Below, piece by piece: positions 39,311 through 53,027 of a stretch of 64,000 nucleotides of DNA. The notes beneath the pieces were generated by a model. The model was given only the letters and a program-made list of their open reading frames with translations. It was not told where the DNA came from and did no database searches. How positions within the stretch are numbered: position 1 is the first letter of the stretch; each line of letters begins with the position of its first letter. The stretch comes from Struthio camelus. Lineage: Eukaryota; Chordata; Aves; Struthioniformes; Struthionidae. The stretch is taken from contig NC_090952.1 of assembly GCF_040807025.1 (NCBI RefSeq), positions 7,146,001-7,210,000 of the forward strand, read 5' to 3'. The translations under genes were made by a program, and so were the position numbers.

Positions 39311-40308
39311 TTGGCTGTCCTCGTCTAGACGAGCAGCTCTGCCAAAGAAAGAAAAAAAAAACCCGAAACCCTCCCGTTCTTTGGCTGGAGGGCTGTTGTT
39401 TGTAACTTGTCGAGATCCTGGCGTGCCCCGCTGATCTGTCAGCTGCCATAAAATGGAGGCCGAGCATCTTCGGTTCAGAACTGGGCCAAGGGAGTCGACG
39501 GCGCAAAGCAAAACACGCTTCAGCTCGAGCTTGCTCTGGGGGCTTCAGCTCCTCAGGAGAGAAGAAGACACGCGGGGACTAAGTCCCGTCACAAGCTATA
39601 CAAGAGCCCTCCTTAGTGTGCCCCGGCTTTCCAGCAGAAAGGCACCGTGCGTGTTAACCCTCCATCTGCCGTGTGAAGTTTTGCTGGACCGATGCCATCT
39701 TCAACCTGTCCTAATTATCCAGCTGTTTGGCTGGATCGGAGGAGCTGCTGCTGACCGAGAGGATACAGAGAGATACCACCCAAATACCTTCTTTTCCGCC
39801 TCCATGAGGCTACCAGCCTCGCTAAAACACAGGCAAGGAGAGAGCGCAAAGGCAGGTAGTGCCTTGGCACGCCAAAGTTTTGAAGATGAATTATTAATCC
39901 TGCCGCTGCCGTACGTCTCGGGCTCGCGCTCCCTCCCTCAGGCTAGCACCCGGCCGAGCGCCCGGTAGCAGAGCTGCCGGGCGCAGGGCAGCGACAGACA
40001 AAGCAGCCGCAAACGACACCAAAAAGCCCCGTTCTCAGCTCGTAATCCGCAGGAATTTTACCACGCTGACCCAAGCACAAGGCAGGGAGAACTCGACCGC
40101 CTTTTAAGCGACCACATTGAAGCTTCCTGCAAGTAGCTGAATCACGGAGCGCGAGGGCCGGGGCCTTGCACCCTTGGGCGCGCGGGTGTCTGTGCGCAGC
40201 CTGGCTGGGGGGCTCTGGGCAGCCGCGGGATGTCTCAGGCGACGGTGGGCTGCTGGGATAGACGCGGCACCCTGGCCCACCCTGCCCTCCCCAAACCCTC
40301 CGCCCGTT

Positions 40309-41997
40309 CAAAGACGCAAAATGGTAGAGTTCTCCTCCCACCCGTACAAAGATGCAAAGAGGTGAGGGTCCTCCTAATGCAAAGGTGTGAAGCAGTGGGA
40401 GACCTCCCCCCCCCGCCCACGCAAGGATGCAAAGCAGTAGGGACCCCTCCTGATGCAAAGGTGCAAAGCAATGGGAGGTACCCTCTCCCCCCGAGTAAGA
40501 TGCCAAATGGTGGGGGTCTCCCACATGTGAGGATACCAAGTGGCAGGGGTTCCCCTGATGCAAAGGTGCAAAGCGATGGGAAATGCCCCCCAATGCAAAG
40601 GTGCAAAGTGACAGGGACACACCTCCCTCCGATGCAAAGTGCAAAGCGAGGGGAGACACCACCCTAAGCAAGATGCCAAGTGGTGGGGTCCCCCACCTGT
40701 GAGGATGCCAAAGGGTGGGGGACCCCCCTGGAGCAAAGGTCCAAAGCAGTGGGGACTCCCCTTCCCAATGCAAAGTGCAAAGCAATGGGAGACACCCCTC
40801 CAAGCAAGGTGCCAAACAGTGGGGCCACCCACATGCAAGGATGCCAAGTGGCAGGGGGCCCCCCCCCAATGTGAAGATGCAAAGTGGTGGGAGACACCCT
40901 CTCTACGCAAGGATATAAAGTGGTGGGGACTGCCCCCCATGCAAAGTGCAAAGCGACAGGGACCCTCACCCGGATGCAAAGGAGCAAAGTGATGGGAGAT
41001 ATCCCCCCCTGCAAGGAAGATGCCAAACGGTGGGTCCCCCCCACATGCAAGGATGCTGAATGGTGGAGATCCCCTCGATGTAAAGGAGCAAAGCAATGGG
41101 AGACATCCCTGCCCCAAGCAAGATGCCAAGCGGTGGGCCCCCCGACATGTGAAGATGCCAAGTGGCAGAGGTCCCCCTGATGTGATGGGAGACACCCCCC
41201 TCCATGCAAAGATACAAAGTGGTGGGGACCCTCCCCCCTCCAATGCAAAGGTGCAAAGCAGTAGGAGACAATCCCGAAGGAAGGATGTAAAGCACTGGGA
41301 GACACCCCCCCCTCCATGCAAGGATGCAAAGTGGGAAGGGAACCCCGATGCAAGGATGCAAAGCGGTAGGAGACACCCCCCCATGCAAAGATGCAAAGCG
41401 ATGGGAAACACCCCCCCCCATGCAAGGATGCAAAGCGGTGGGAGACACCCCCCCCATGCAAGGATGCAAAGCAAGGGGGGGACCCTGATGCAAAGTGGGG
41501 AGGGGGAACCCCCATGCAAAGACACAAAGTGGGGGAGGGGGACCCTCCCCAACGCAAGGATGCAAAGCGGTAGGAGACACCCCCCCTCATGCAAGGATGC
41601 AAAGCGGTGGGAGACACCCCTCCCATGCAAGGATGCAAGAGGGGGAGAGGGACCCCCCCGATGCAAGGATGCAAAGCGGTAGAAGACACCCCCAATGCAA
41701 GGATGCAAAGCCGGAGGGGGGACCCCGATGCAAGGATGCAAAGCGGGGGGAGATATCCCCAACGCAAGGATGCAAAGCGGGGAGGGGAACCCCCCCCCCC
41801 CCGATGCAAGGATGCAAAGCGGTAGGAGACACCCCCAATGCAAGCGGGAGGAGGCGGGGGGACCCCGAAGCCAGGATGCAAAGCGGGGGGGAGGGGGAGA
41901 CACCCCCCCCCATGCAAGGATGCAAAGCGCTGGCGACCCCCCTCCCCCCCCCCGCGGCGCTGCAAAGTGCAAAGCGCCGTGGACCCCCCCCCCCCCC
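40309..41997. repeat. C-rich minisatellite, about 35-bp units
   Basis: About 1.7 kb of head-to-tail degenerate units, roughly 45 copies. The core is ATGCAAGGATGCAAAGCGG followed by G-rich GTGGGAGA and a C run of variable length. The left half (to about 41200) is more diverged, with GCCAAGTGGTGGGG variants. The right half is more uniform, so it is probably the younger or more recently homogenised end. Strand composition is asymmetric: long C runs on plus, G runs on minus. The array ends against a CpG island. Long open frames through it, especially minus 40374-41999, follow from the repeat and are not called as genes. Confidence 0.95.
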
Positions 41998-42480
41998 AAT
42001 CCCCCGCCGCTGCTCTTGCAGCGTCATGCTCCGCACCCCGCGCCGGCTGCTCGCTCACCTGGACCCGGGTTGTGGCTTGTTGGGGAAGGCCGAGGTTTGG
42101 TGGGGCGGGGGGGGGGGGGAAGAGCTCCGCGGCGGCGGCGCGCCGCGGGGCGGTGCAGGGCTGCGGCGGCGGCCGCCGCGGTGCCCGGTGCGCGCCTGCC
42201 CGCCAGCCCCGCGGCGCTCCGCAGTGCCCGCACGGCGCATGTGCCCCCGCCGCCGCCGCTGCCGCCGCCGCCGCCGCCCCCCGGGGCCGCTCGGGCGCCC
42301 GCGGTGCGCGGGGCCGGAACGGCCCCGCGCACCGCGGGCGCCCGAGCGGCCCCAGGCCCCGGTTCCCAACCCTCCGGCATCAAGTTTTAGCCGAAGACCC
42401 GTGTGAAAATCGCATTCTCGGCTGAGCCGTCTCCAGCGTAGCCGGAGCGGAGAGGGAGGTGTAAAGCTGACTCGGGCGTC
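41998..42480. promoter_or_regulatory. CpG island next to the minisatellite
   Basis: Dense CpG with CCG/GGC triplet runs (42247-42279) and a perfect palindrome (42283-42353). No recognised exon. It is 10 kb upstream of SLC16A2 exon 1 and 16 kb from the WAVE4 promoter. May be an unannotated promoter or a regulatory element. Confidence 0.45.
42283..42353. repeat. perfect inverted repeat, 34-bp arms and 3-base loop
   Basis: Arm 42283-42316 is the exact reverse complement of arm 42320-42353, with loop GAA at 42317-42319. The next outward pair (C42282/A42354) does not match, so the arms end sharply. The arms are almost entirely G and C. It may be real cruciform-forming DNA or a fold-back assembly error. 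Confidence 0.95.
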
Positions 42481-45400
42481 GGTGCCCCGCGTATAAACTT
42501 TCGCAAACCTGGGCGATGGGGCACGTACGCGAAATGCTGGGGTTTTTTTATTTTTTATTTTTTGCTGTTGTTGTTGTTTTCCCCAACGTGGAAAATCGGG
42601 ATCTCATTTTCCCGGGATGAGGACGCTGGAGCGGCTGGTCCGAAGTTCTTGTCTCATCTTGCCTCCTGAGTTTTGAAACCTTGACCCATAGGATAAGGTG
42701 ACTAATTGGGAGCTCAGGTCGTCCAGTGCTCATCCGTACGGACAGAAATCTCTCAGAAGGCAAGATTACGACCCGAGTTATGCCGCTGCTGGAAATCCAG
42801 AGCAGCTGAAGCGATGCACCGACGTGAGCAGGAGCGTATACGTGTACGCCGTCTATGTACACCATTTTTCTGCTCTCATTCTGGTTCCTGCTTCATAGTA
42901 TTGACACTATATCCTTAGTTTCCCCTCTGCACCCTGTAATAGCACTATTTCTTAGGTCTCCCCATGGCACTTCTCTGTCCCCCCACCCAAACCTCCCTGA
43001 ACATGACCACAGTACGTTCACAGGAGGAAGCAGTCTTCCTCAGCAGGAATCATGCTGCCACCACTTTGCTGATGCCTGTCAAGTCTTTAAGACTTCTTCT
43101 GCCCCCTCCATCAAGTGTACTTGACGGTGACGAGGCCAAAAAGCCATCAGCAGGAGCGTGGGGGACGGGTGTGCTGGAGCATACCAGTCCTCATTTTCTT
43201 TCCTTAGGAAACGAGGCTAAGAAAAGTTCAATTTGCCCCTCTCCCTCTTCAGGCCACTCCAGCACACACAACGCTACGGACACTTCTACTCTACAAAACT
43301 TTGGTCTGGTGTCCCTCCATAGCCACTAACCAGCCTCAGCAGTGGACAGTAATTTTCCAAGCTGGCCAAAGAGTTATATGAATGAATGGCACCTTCCCGC
43401 CCATGTCGGTCCATATCCCAGTGAGGACTGTGCCTCTCTGGGCACGGTGGGGCAGCTCAGCTTGCTCTGGGCCTGGTGAGAAAAGGCCCAGCACAGGAAC
43501 AACACATGCTGCTGTAAATGCAGCTACTACTAGAGGGCAGAATGAGCCAGACTAGCGACAGGTTTTAGCTGTGGAATGAGCTGGGCTGAGTGAAGCTCTG
43601 CTTCTGTTTTCCACTTCCATAGAGGCACGAGCGAATCTCTGAGAACAGAGCGATGATCTGCGGCGTGGTTTGAGGTTTAACTTTGAATGAGTCATGCTTT
43701 GATTTTCTCCTGAGTGCTCCAGGGCTGGATTAAGCTGTGTTTGTAAGGGAGGTACGGTAAGAAACCACCATCAAGGTAGCGCGTCTAAAATCCTTCTTCA
43801 CCAGCACATCAACCTACTGTACCCCTAGCCGAAGGGCCCTTTGGGCTAAGATCTTCAGTTTTCTGTTTAGCAAAGCATGTGGCAACAGAGGTAAGAGGTG
43901 GTGTGGGAGCCTGCTGGCTGGCATGCTGGCCCTACCCTGCAGCTGCCAGAAAGGCAGTGACTTTGTGTATCTGTTAATATGTAGGTCCCTCAGGCATGTC
44001 CTGGCTGCCAGCTTGCGCCCAGGGGCTCCCATGGCAGGCATGGACCAGCTAACTGCTCATGCAAATGCGCCTCATCAGTTTGCTGCAATTACCAGTGCCC
44101 AGTGCATCTATAAAGTATGGACTCGGAGGTCTGTAAAGCGAATCCCTGTAGTATCCTTTTTGAGAGAGGTGATATACCCCAAGTGATTTCATGTTGGGAT
44201 GCTCAGTCCTTCAGCCCCAAGCCTTGAAGTCTGCTCCTACCTCTCCCTGTCCTGTCAGCTTGGCCGTTCAGGCTGGCTACGCTGGATTCAGTTTTGACTC
44301 CCTTAGTGGGTCTACGCTGGCTCTGATGCGCCTGATGCTGGCAAATTGAGCTGGTGGTATCAAGCGGTCTTGCTGACCTTAGTGCGGCCAGAACAGCAGC
44401 TTATTGGGGTGAGAAGGGCTGGTTTCCTTACTGCGGACCAAAGGGTTGTGTCGCTTGTGCCTCTAACAGAACAGCTGCCTCCTCGTGTGTTGCTGCGGTG
44501 GTGCCACCGCTGCCTCCACACGCTGGGACAGGCGAGCCTGGGGGACGGCAGCGCCTGAATCACGAATGAATCACCAGAGCTGGCAAACACCATCCGTGTA
44601 CGGAAACTGGCTGAGACGCCTCCCCGGGGCACTGACCTCGAGGATGTGCCGGGCTGGCACAGCCCACACCACCGCAGCACAGCTGGTACTGCGTCGTCGC
44701 AGCCTTCTTCAGAGCCCTAATCTCCAGTCTGGGGTCTGAAAAGCCCATCTGTGAAGGGTCTGAGCTGCGTCCTGCCTGATCCAGCCTGGAGTAATCAATC
44801 AGGCATGTCAGGTGCTTGCCTGGAATAGCTTTGGAGCAGAAGCTCAGCTCCTCACTTTCCTACACACAGACTGCTTCCCCCGTAAGTGCTTAGAGGCACT
44901 TCTTGGCTATAAAGAGCAAAATTAGCTCCTCGTGAAGCCACAAATTACCAGAAACCAACAGCTGCAAACTGGAATCACGTCACAACCACCTCAAGCCTCT
45001 GCCCCAGGAACATCTGGACCATCTCTCCTTAAAACTTGACTCGAGGCCGCCAACGCCTTGTGCCCATCCTTAAACGCCAAAAGCGTGGATGGCCAAGCCC
45101 GTGCGGTTTCCCATGTTATGCCTGTTTACCAGCTGGAGGGCCGTGAAATGCAAAGGCTACAACGCAGTTATCTTGCTGCGCTCCCTCCATCTCCAGCCTT
45201 GGAGGCAAACGAAGGGTCTGTCTGCAAGTGGAGGGGTCAGATTTCTGGAGCGGCAGACGCGCGTGCGATGGCCGGAGCCAGCTCGTGGTGGGTTAATGCA
45301 GCTGGGTAGCCGCTAATGCACCAAATGGGCCATTGGCGTTCGCAGTCCCAGTGCCCGGGTGAGCTCAGGCGGTGCACGGGGCGAGCGGGCAGTGTGCCCA

Positions 45401-48400
45401 GATGCGTCCCATGTAGCTCGGCCATCTGGTCCGCAAGACATGGACGAGCAAAGAAATGCAGCACGTAACGCATGTAGACACATTCAAGTAGTGCCAGCGA
45501 GCATCTGGAGTGCAACTCCAGTCCTCGGACGGGGCGGAGGGGGTGGATTTTTTCTGTCTAACTGATGTGTTGGAGGATGGCTGGTCCACACACTGGGTGT
45601 TATTTTGGAAGATGGCTTGCTGAAGGGACCTTTTTGTATATTTAGCCTAAGTTTTAAGCAAGTGTACAGATTGGGAACTTTGTCTGTTTTTGTGATGGGA
45701 GTGGTGGTTAAAAGGCTTTGAGCAAATCAGCAGGAGGCCCAGGGAGAGAGCGCAGGGCCATTTGCTCTCCTGCCTAGAAAGGAAAAGGTAAAATACGGGA
45801 GACACTGTACAAAGGCTGCTCTCAGGGCCTGCCACCTTCCCCCGTGCCCACTCGGGAGCGGTGGGACTGGGGTCGCTCATGCCTGGCCTCCCAGCCGGTG
45901 CCAGTAGCCTTCGAGATCTTTGCACTGGCTTTGCCCTGCGTCACGGAGTGCCCAGAGCCCGGTCCGACCCTGCCGTGTCGATATGTGCTGGACGAGGGGA
46001 GGAACAGAGGGCCTGAGTGCAATATCCACCAGGAAGAAGTCAGCTAAAACCAGCCCTGCTGCCAAATTTCCTCCTAAAACTGAGCCCCCTGTCACATGCT
46101 CTTCCTCGGCAGATCCTGCAGCCTAGCATGCGTTGCCTGTGATTGTGGTGGGACCATCAAGAGCTCAGCAGCATGTGCCGAGGGGGAAAGTGGGCCTTGA
46201 GAGGGGATGTGCTCCCGCCTGCCCGGTGGAGCTCCAGGCTGCAGGTTGTCCCCCCTGGCTCTAGCTGCAAACTGAGGCTTGGCTATTTCCCTTGGTCAAA
46301 CCCGTTTCTGCGTCAGGCAAGGCAAGGTGAGATACGGAGGCTTGGGAGCTGCTAACGGCCCCCGAGGCTGTGTTTAATTAGCCAGGAGAAAGGGGGGAGT
46401 GGTGCCCCCAGAAGCAGTGCAGATGTGCCAGATGTGCTAACCACAGCTGGAGCGCTGCTGAGGTATTGCTGCGTTTACAGAGAAGGGCACCCCGAGCTAC
46501 CACCGCTGGGTGTATTTTCTTCTGTGGGCTTTCCGGCTGGCCAGCAAAGCCCTGGTGACCCGCTCTTCTGCTTTAACCCCCATGCACCAACAGCAGCAGA
46601 TGCCCCGGGGGTGCCAGAGGGACCCTGGACCAGAGGCTGAGGCCCGTCCCCAGCCACGAGTTCCTGCCTGAGACCAGCGGTGCTAGCTGCTACCATGGGT
46701 AATCACTGGGGCTCCTGCTGGGCCATCGCTCAGTTATGCCCTAGCAACTTATTCTGCCGTTCTGCTAATCCAGGAGAGAGTGCAGGAGCAGAAGAAGGTG
46801 GGTTGACAAGTGTCCTCTGCAGTGGCCCTTGTGTCCTAGCACTGTGACGTCCCCCCAGACCAGGGGAGAGCTGAAAGCCCCATCGCGAGCCAGGCTGGTT
46901 AGTAGTGATGCCCTTAGACATAGTCCCTAAGACAGAAGAAGGTAGGATGAGCAACCTGTCTGGGGTCCTCACGGTCGGCTCGCTGCTGCTGAGCAAGCTC
47001 GCGTTGAGGGGTGCAGCTGGACGCTCACAGCCTAATTTAGGTGCTGAGCTGGGATCTCCCCGCAAGCTCAGTGCTCCCAGTTTTCCTAGCAAGAACCAAT
47101 GGCTGCTCTGACCCTGTAGTTCAAAGAGATGCTATAGGCTTGGCCTAAAATAGCTTGAGGTGAGCCTTGCGCTGTGCAGGAGCTCAGACATGCCCTCCTA
47201 GGCCTACACACCTAGGAACTGGTGGGGAATTCATTTTGTCCCCAGACAAAAGCGTTCCCAATACCAATTACCGTCGCTAATGAACTAACCATGGGAACAG
47301 CTTATCCTGGGGGCATGTTTGTGCACTTTTCTGCTAGTAAAGCCCTAGATTTTAGCCTGCTTTGAGTCCTGATAGCTCCCGCGGCTGATACTGCAGCTCC
47401 CTTTGGTGGCGCGCAGAATAAACACACCGGCGCAGGCCATCAGCGTAATTACCCAGCCAAAAGGGCTGCAACTACACTTCTCCAGTCAGACTCAACACTT
47501 TGAGAAGTAAAACCCTGCTTATCTCCAGTCGAAAGCCGGGAGGCTCAGGAAATCAGGCTGCTCTTGGACTTGAGTCCCAGACACAGGCGGCGAGGCGGCA
47601 GCCAGCGCAGGGAGAGCTCCTGGCTCCCGCGGCGGACGCCGCTGCGCCGCGGTCACGTGAGCTCTTCCTCCCGCGCAGGCTGGCTGGGAGCGGGGAGGTA
47701 ATCCTGGGTAATTCTCGACTGCCATGGAAATGCCTCGAGGCCCAGATGATTATCACCATAATTAGCCTCTCTGATTTTTCTTGGTGTTCTATAAAATATT
47801 AATTTACAGTTGGATCCTTGCCTCCTTTGTGCACCGTCGGAGAGGTTGCTGTCGGTGGCGCGTCCCTGGCACCTCTCGTGGCGGTCCTGCAGCGTTGCCC
47901 CGGAGAGCAAGGGCTGAACACCGTCGTCGGTGGGGGAAAGAAGCAGGGTAGGTGTTCGGCGGCTGCGGAGAGCGGCCGCCCAGCCCCTTCCTCTTCCCAG
48001 CAAAGACTTCCACTTATACCTCCTCTTTTAAAGACACAAAATTGATGAAATACTCTCAGAAACTGCCCTTCACAGCTCTTGCCGCCGCTGCCACAGTTGC
48101 AAGTTCCCAGACCTCTGCTCTTCACCTGGAGTTCGCAGGGCAACGTTGCATGGTCGAGAAACCCGATGAAGTTACTTTGCGCTTTTCTTGTTCGCATGCC
48201 GAGGAACAAATATTTCTACCCTCAACAAGGTCCGGCATTTTGATTTAGGTATTTTGATTTTTACCTCTTCCATGTGTGTGTTTGAAGGGCCCAGTGAACG
48301 GGGAGCCCCCAGGAAAGCCGACGGAGCGGAACAAAAAAGCTCGTTCCAGGTCAGTGAGGCTCATCTTTCTAGAGGCTGGGTCAGATCAGGAGAAAGTCTC

Positions 48401-48522
48401 CTTCCATTGCCTGGATACCGGGCACAGCGGGCAGGCAGCGAAACTGCTGTTAACCCCTGGTTGTGGAAACCCTTGAACATGACATAGATCCATGCTGTCG
48501 CTCCGTTTGGGCCACAACTAGC

Positions 48523-48552
48523 ATTTATGCATTTGCTATTTATGCATTCGCT
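48523..48552. repeat. 15-bp tandem duplication carrying ATGCAT
   Basis: ATTTATGCATTTGCT followed directly by ATTTATGCATTCGCT, one mismatch. Each copy holds the palindrome ATGCAT, which resembles POU/octamer-type sites. Confidence 0.9.
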
Positions 48553-51521
48553 CTCGTGAATCAGCGCAGGCGATGGATCGGGCCGACAATTAGTCTGCTG
48601 GAAAAGTTCACAGCTGGGCCAGTTTTCCGATCCAGCCTGCAATGCCAGCACGCGCCCCAAAGGGATGGGGGGACGCTGCAGCGCGACACCGTTGGCTTGC
48701 GTAAGCCACCCGCTGCCCACGCCAACACCACCGTGGGACCTGCAGCCTGCTGCCTGGCCGTGGAGGGGCTACGCTTGCGCTTGGTCTCTCACACAGCTGT
48801 TGAACCTGTACCAAATGGCTTCGGAGCTGCTGGTTTCCCAGGTCTCTTCCCCATTTAATCACTCTGCAATAACAGCACGTTTCGGGGGGAAGCTCAGCAA
48901 ACCTGGGGTGATTGCACTGCGGTGATGAACGTACCGCTGCGATTTCAGCTAACACAACGAAGCTAAAAGAGGGGATTGGATGGCACCTCGTGCCTTGAGC
49001 GTTTACAGGGTACTGCTCAGACCAACAGTTTTAAGTCAGCTCCTTTTTTCAGCCAAACTACAAAGTAGGGTCAACCTGAAGCTTGCTAGCAATGTGGGAA
49101 ATGGCACCTCTAATGTTTTGATCCTGAGCACAGTTCAAATGCCATTGAGAACATCAGGAAGAGAAAGTATCTGATGGCATCTCAGCATGCGCTTCCTCCT
49201 TGTTAGGTGGGAAAGGCGACAATGCCCGCAATGCTGCTGCTCGCAGCCGCTCTGGCTGGCCCTTCCTTGTATTTGCTCTCCTTTGAAAGGAGCAGCGACA
49301 GCGCTCTGGTTGGCAGCCCAAGGCCTAGCGCTCGCGCTGGCTTTCTTGCTACTGCAGCTCTCGAGCGCTGCACTCCATGCTCCCGTATCCCTGCCAGTGG
49401 ATGACTGCTGCCATTTCCGCTAACTCTGCCCTGAAAGTGTTTATTCCGCTGAGATAATTTATTTGCTGTCTTTGTCAAGCCAGATGTAAGGGCTGTCTTA
49501 ACTACAGCTGAAATCTGAAGAGCAGAGCGGTGCTGATGACAGGCGTACGGGAGGAAGCGGCCGTGCCAAGCATGTGAATGTCTCTGCTGGAAGCCGCTCG
49601 CTAGCGGAACGGATTTCCAAGGTCAAGCAGCAGAAGTTGTCAGCAACATTTTGCTCTTGATGCCTGGTCAATGCAACTCCACGGTGGGGCGAAAGCCTCC
49701 AATGCGACGCTGCACATTGCCAGGGGAAGCAAAGCAAAGTTGCAAACGCTCCGGTAATTTGTATTCTCCTACTAGGATGTGGCCTGCTGCTAAGCTTCCC
49801 AGGGTGTTTGCATAAGATATTTCCATTCAGTCGCTCTTCCCCTTCTGCAGAACAAACCAACTTTTTTTTTTTTTTTTTGCAGTTGCCAATACCTTTGGCA
49901 TAAGCAGAGGTTCTGGCACCACATTTTGAGCGAAGGAACAAGGTGTTGACAGCGATGCTTCGCCTAAGCAGCCGAAGGCTCCTTGACGTGGGCCAGGCCT
50001 CCTGAGCCGCTGTTTGCCCTTGTTCTCCGAGGACTTGCCGTGGGTGGGATCCCTGTCGCTGACTGCGCGTGGCAGGAGGAGGACACTGCAGTCTCTCCTT
50101 TCACGAGCAGCTGCAATGGGGACACCTAACCCATTGAAGCGGAAGGGTATTTTGTCATTGCCTGCAAGCACGGATGAGCGGCTTTGCCTCTATTCTCCTG
50201 TTGGTTTTCCTTTCGGCCTTTGGTTACACAGCAGCAAACACTCTGGACTTGATGCTTCAATATAAACAAAAGCTGTTCTGGTTCTTGGATAAAAGAGCAG
50301 AGATCTTTCTCTCCCAGATGCTGCCTGAGTTTTGTAGGCCTCTGGCTCGCTCTTGGTTGAAGTCTCGACCAGTGTGACCCTGGCCTAGACCTTTCAAAGC
50401 CCCAGCAGATCATTTGGCCTCCAACTCCACGGTTTTACCCCCACCGCTGCCCCAGCTGTCCCTGGGCAGCTCAGCTCAGAAAGCTGCAGCGGTGCACGGC
50501 AGGGCCAGAGATGCCCAGTTCTCCATCGAGGGGCTGGAACGGGCACCCAGAGGAGATTTTGGGTTAGGCTCCAGATCCCTGTCAATATTAAAACCCCACC
50601 CCTTTCTGGCTCCAGGCTAGCCTTCTGCAACGACAGAGCCAGCAACATCAAGCCGCCGGTCGTAGGGAGGAACGATTATTAAAATTCAGCGTTGTCCCTC
50701 CTGAACGGCCGCTTGGCTGCGGCGGCCTGCGAGCGGCTCCGGCTCGCGTCGGCAGAGGGCAGTGGAAGATGCTCCCAAACCTCCCCGACAACCTCCCGGC
50801 TGCAGAAATGGGGATCCGGGGAGGAGACTCGGCCAGAGGAAGGGAAATAAAAACGCAGTGCTCTAGCAGCGAGGCTGACACGAGATCGGCTTTACTGCAA
50901 GGCACCCCTAGGGGTAGGGATGATTTTTGCTGCTGGATCCATGCGGAAGGGAAGCGGGAAGCCAAGGCAGCTGCGGAGCCCGGGAGGTCGCTGCAGTCCT
51001 CTCTCGCTCCGGCGCGCCCGTCCGGCTCCGGTCTCGCGAACGCACACGCTGGTCACCCCCGGGGGTGACATCGCCACGAACGCCCTGGGTGGCAGGAAGC
51101 GGATGGTGATGGAGTGGCTCACAGAGGCCGGCAGCGATTTGCAAAGCGGAGTGGGCGGGCAGGCCGGGGAGCTGTTTTTCAAGCCCTCCATCTGGAGAGG
51201 GTCGTCACAAACGCGCAGCGAGCCACAGCGCGTAAGCAAACACGTTCTGCCCCTGCAGCCCGCCGGTTCGGGAGCCCGGGCGTTTCTCCCTGCCGAGACG
51301 CTGCCGGGAGAGGTGGGAGAGGAGCTGGCGATACACCCTGGCGTGCCGTGTTCTTCCCATCTCTGCATCCTGCCCTGTTTCTTTACCAGACATTTTTAAT
51401 TAATACCCCTAGAGGTAAAGAAAGATCACTATGAGGTTGGGATATATTATTTTACTCTGATAGGAATCTGCCACTGACACAGACATCAGGGTAAAGAAAG
51501 AATAACAAGTTGGACTTGGCA

Positions 51522-51529
51522 TATATAAG
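51522..51529 (+). promoter_or_regulatory. TATA-like box TATATAAG upstream of SLC16A2
   Basis: A strong match to the TATA consensus about 890 bases before the start codon, at the edge where AT-rich sequence gives way to the CpG island. It could mark an upstream start site, or be a chance AT motif. Confidence 0.25.
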
Positions 51530-52157
51530 AGCGCAAACAACTTCAGCGTGTTAAAAGACAGGCTTTAATATATTGCCGGGTTTGTAATTATCTCTTGAAA
51601 GAACAGGAAAGGGAGAGCTCTTTCAAACCAGATAAACGCAAAGGGAGCAGCTCGCCCCCCGGTTCGTAGGGCCTCGGCTCCAAGCCCCGCACGGCTTTGG
51701 GGAGCGACACCGTCAGCTCGCCCATCCTGCTCAGCAAAGACCCGCGCGGGAGCAGTTTGGGCGCAGCGGCTGCCTCTCGGGAACCTCGCGTAGCTCCCCA
51801 AAGCCGTAAGGAAGCAGCAGGCTCCCGGCTTCGCAGGGCCCGCCACCAGGCAGCAAGTGAGCCCGCCTGGCTCCGGGCTGTTGTTATAAAAACGCTCTCA
51901 AAACTTTCCTGGGTAGGGGATCCCGGCAAGCCGAAAGGCGCGCTGGCAGAAGCAGCACGGAATAAAACAAATATCCTTGCCGAGGCTGCCTCTGGCTACC
52001 TGTTTGGCCTGCTCTGGGCACGTCACTTGTGTCGGGCAGCGAAACCGGCTGCCGAACATCTGTTTCTGCCAGCGGTGGGTGAGGAGGTTCCCACCCCCCC
52101 ACCCCCCGCAGCAGCAGCAGCCCGCAGGGCAGCGCAGCAGACAGTCACCCGATTTAG

Positions 52158-53027
<870 letters not shown>

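Larger units (their letters stand above)
42481..51539. other. intergenic region upstream of SLC16A2
   Basis: No gene recognised. Contains a 15-bp tandem duplication with ATGCAT (48523-48552), a 17-base T run followed by GCAG (49862-49882), and local CpG-rich patches near 47560-47700 and 50690-51300. Distal SLC16A2 regulatory elements may lie here. Confidence 0.5.

Noticed and set aside
40374-41999. 541-codon minus-strand open frame (and overlapping 464- and 308-codon frames)
   Set aside because: It runs through the minisatellite; several frames are open at once and the product is only repeat translation. No start context, splice signals or known domain.
49862-49882. T17-GCAG as a splice acceptor or (in reverse) the poly-A tail of a retrocopy
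   Set aside because: No exon-like open frame follows on plus, and no recognisable gene copy precedes the A-run on minus; treated as a simple repeat.
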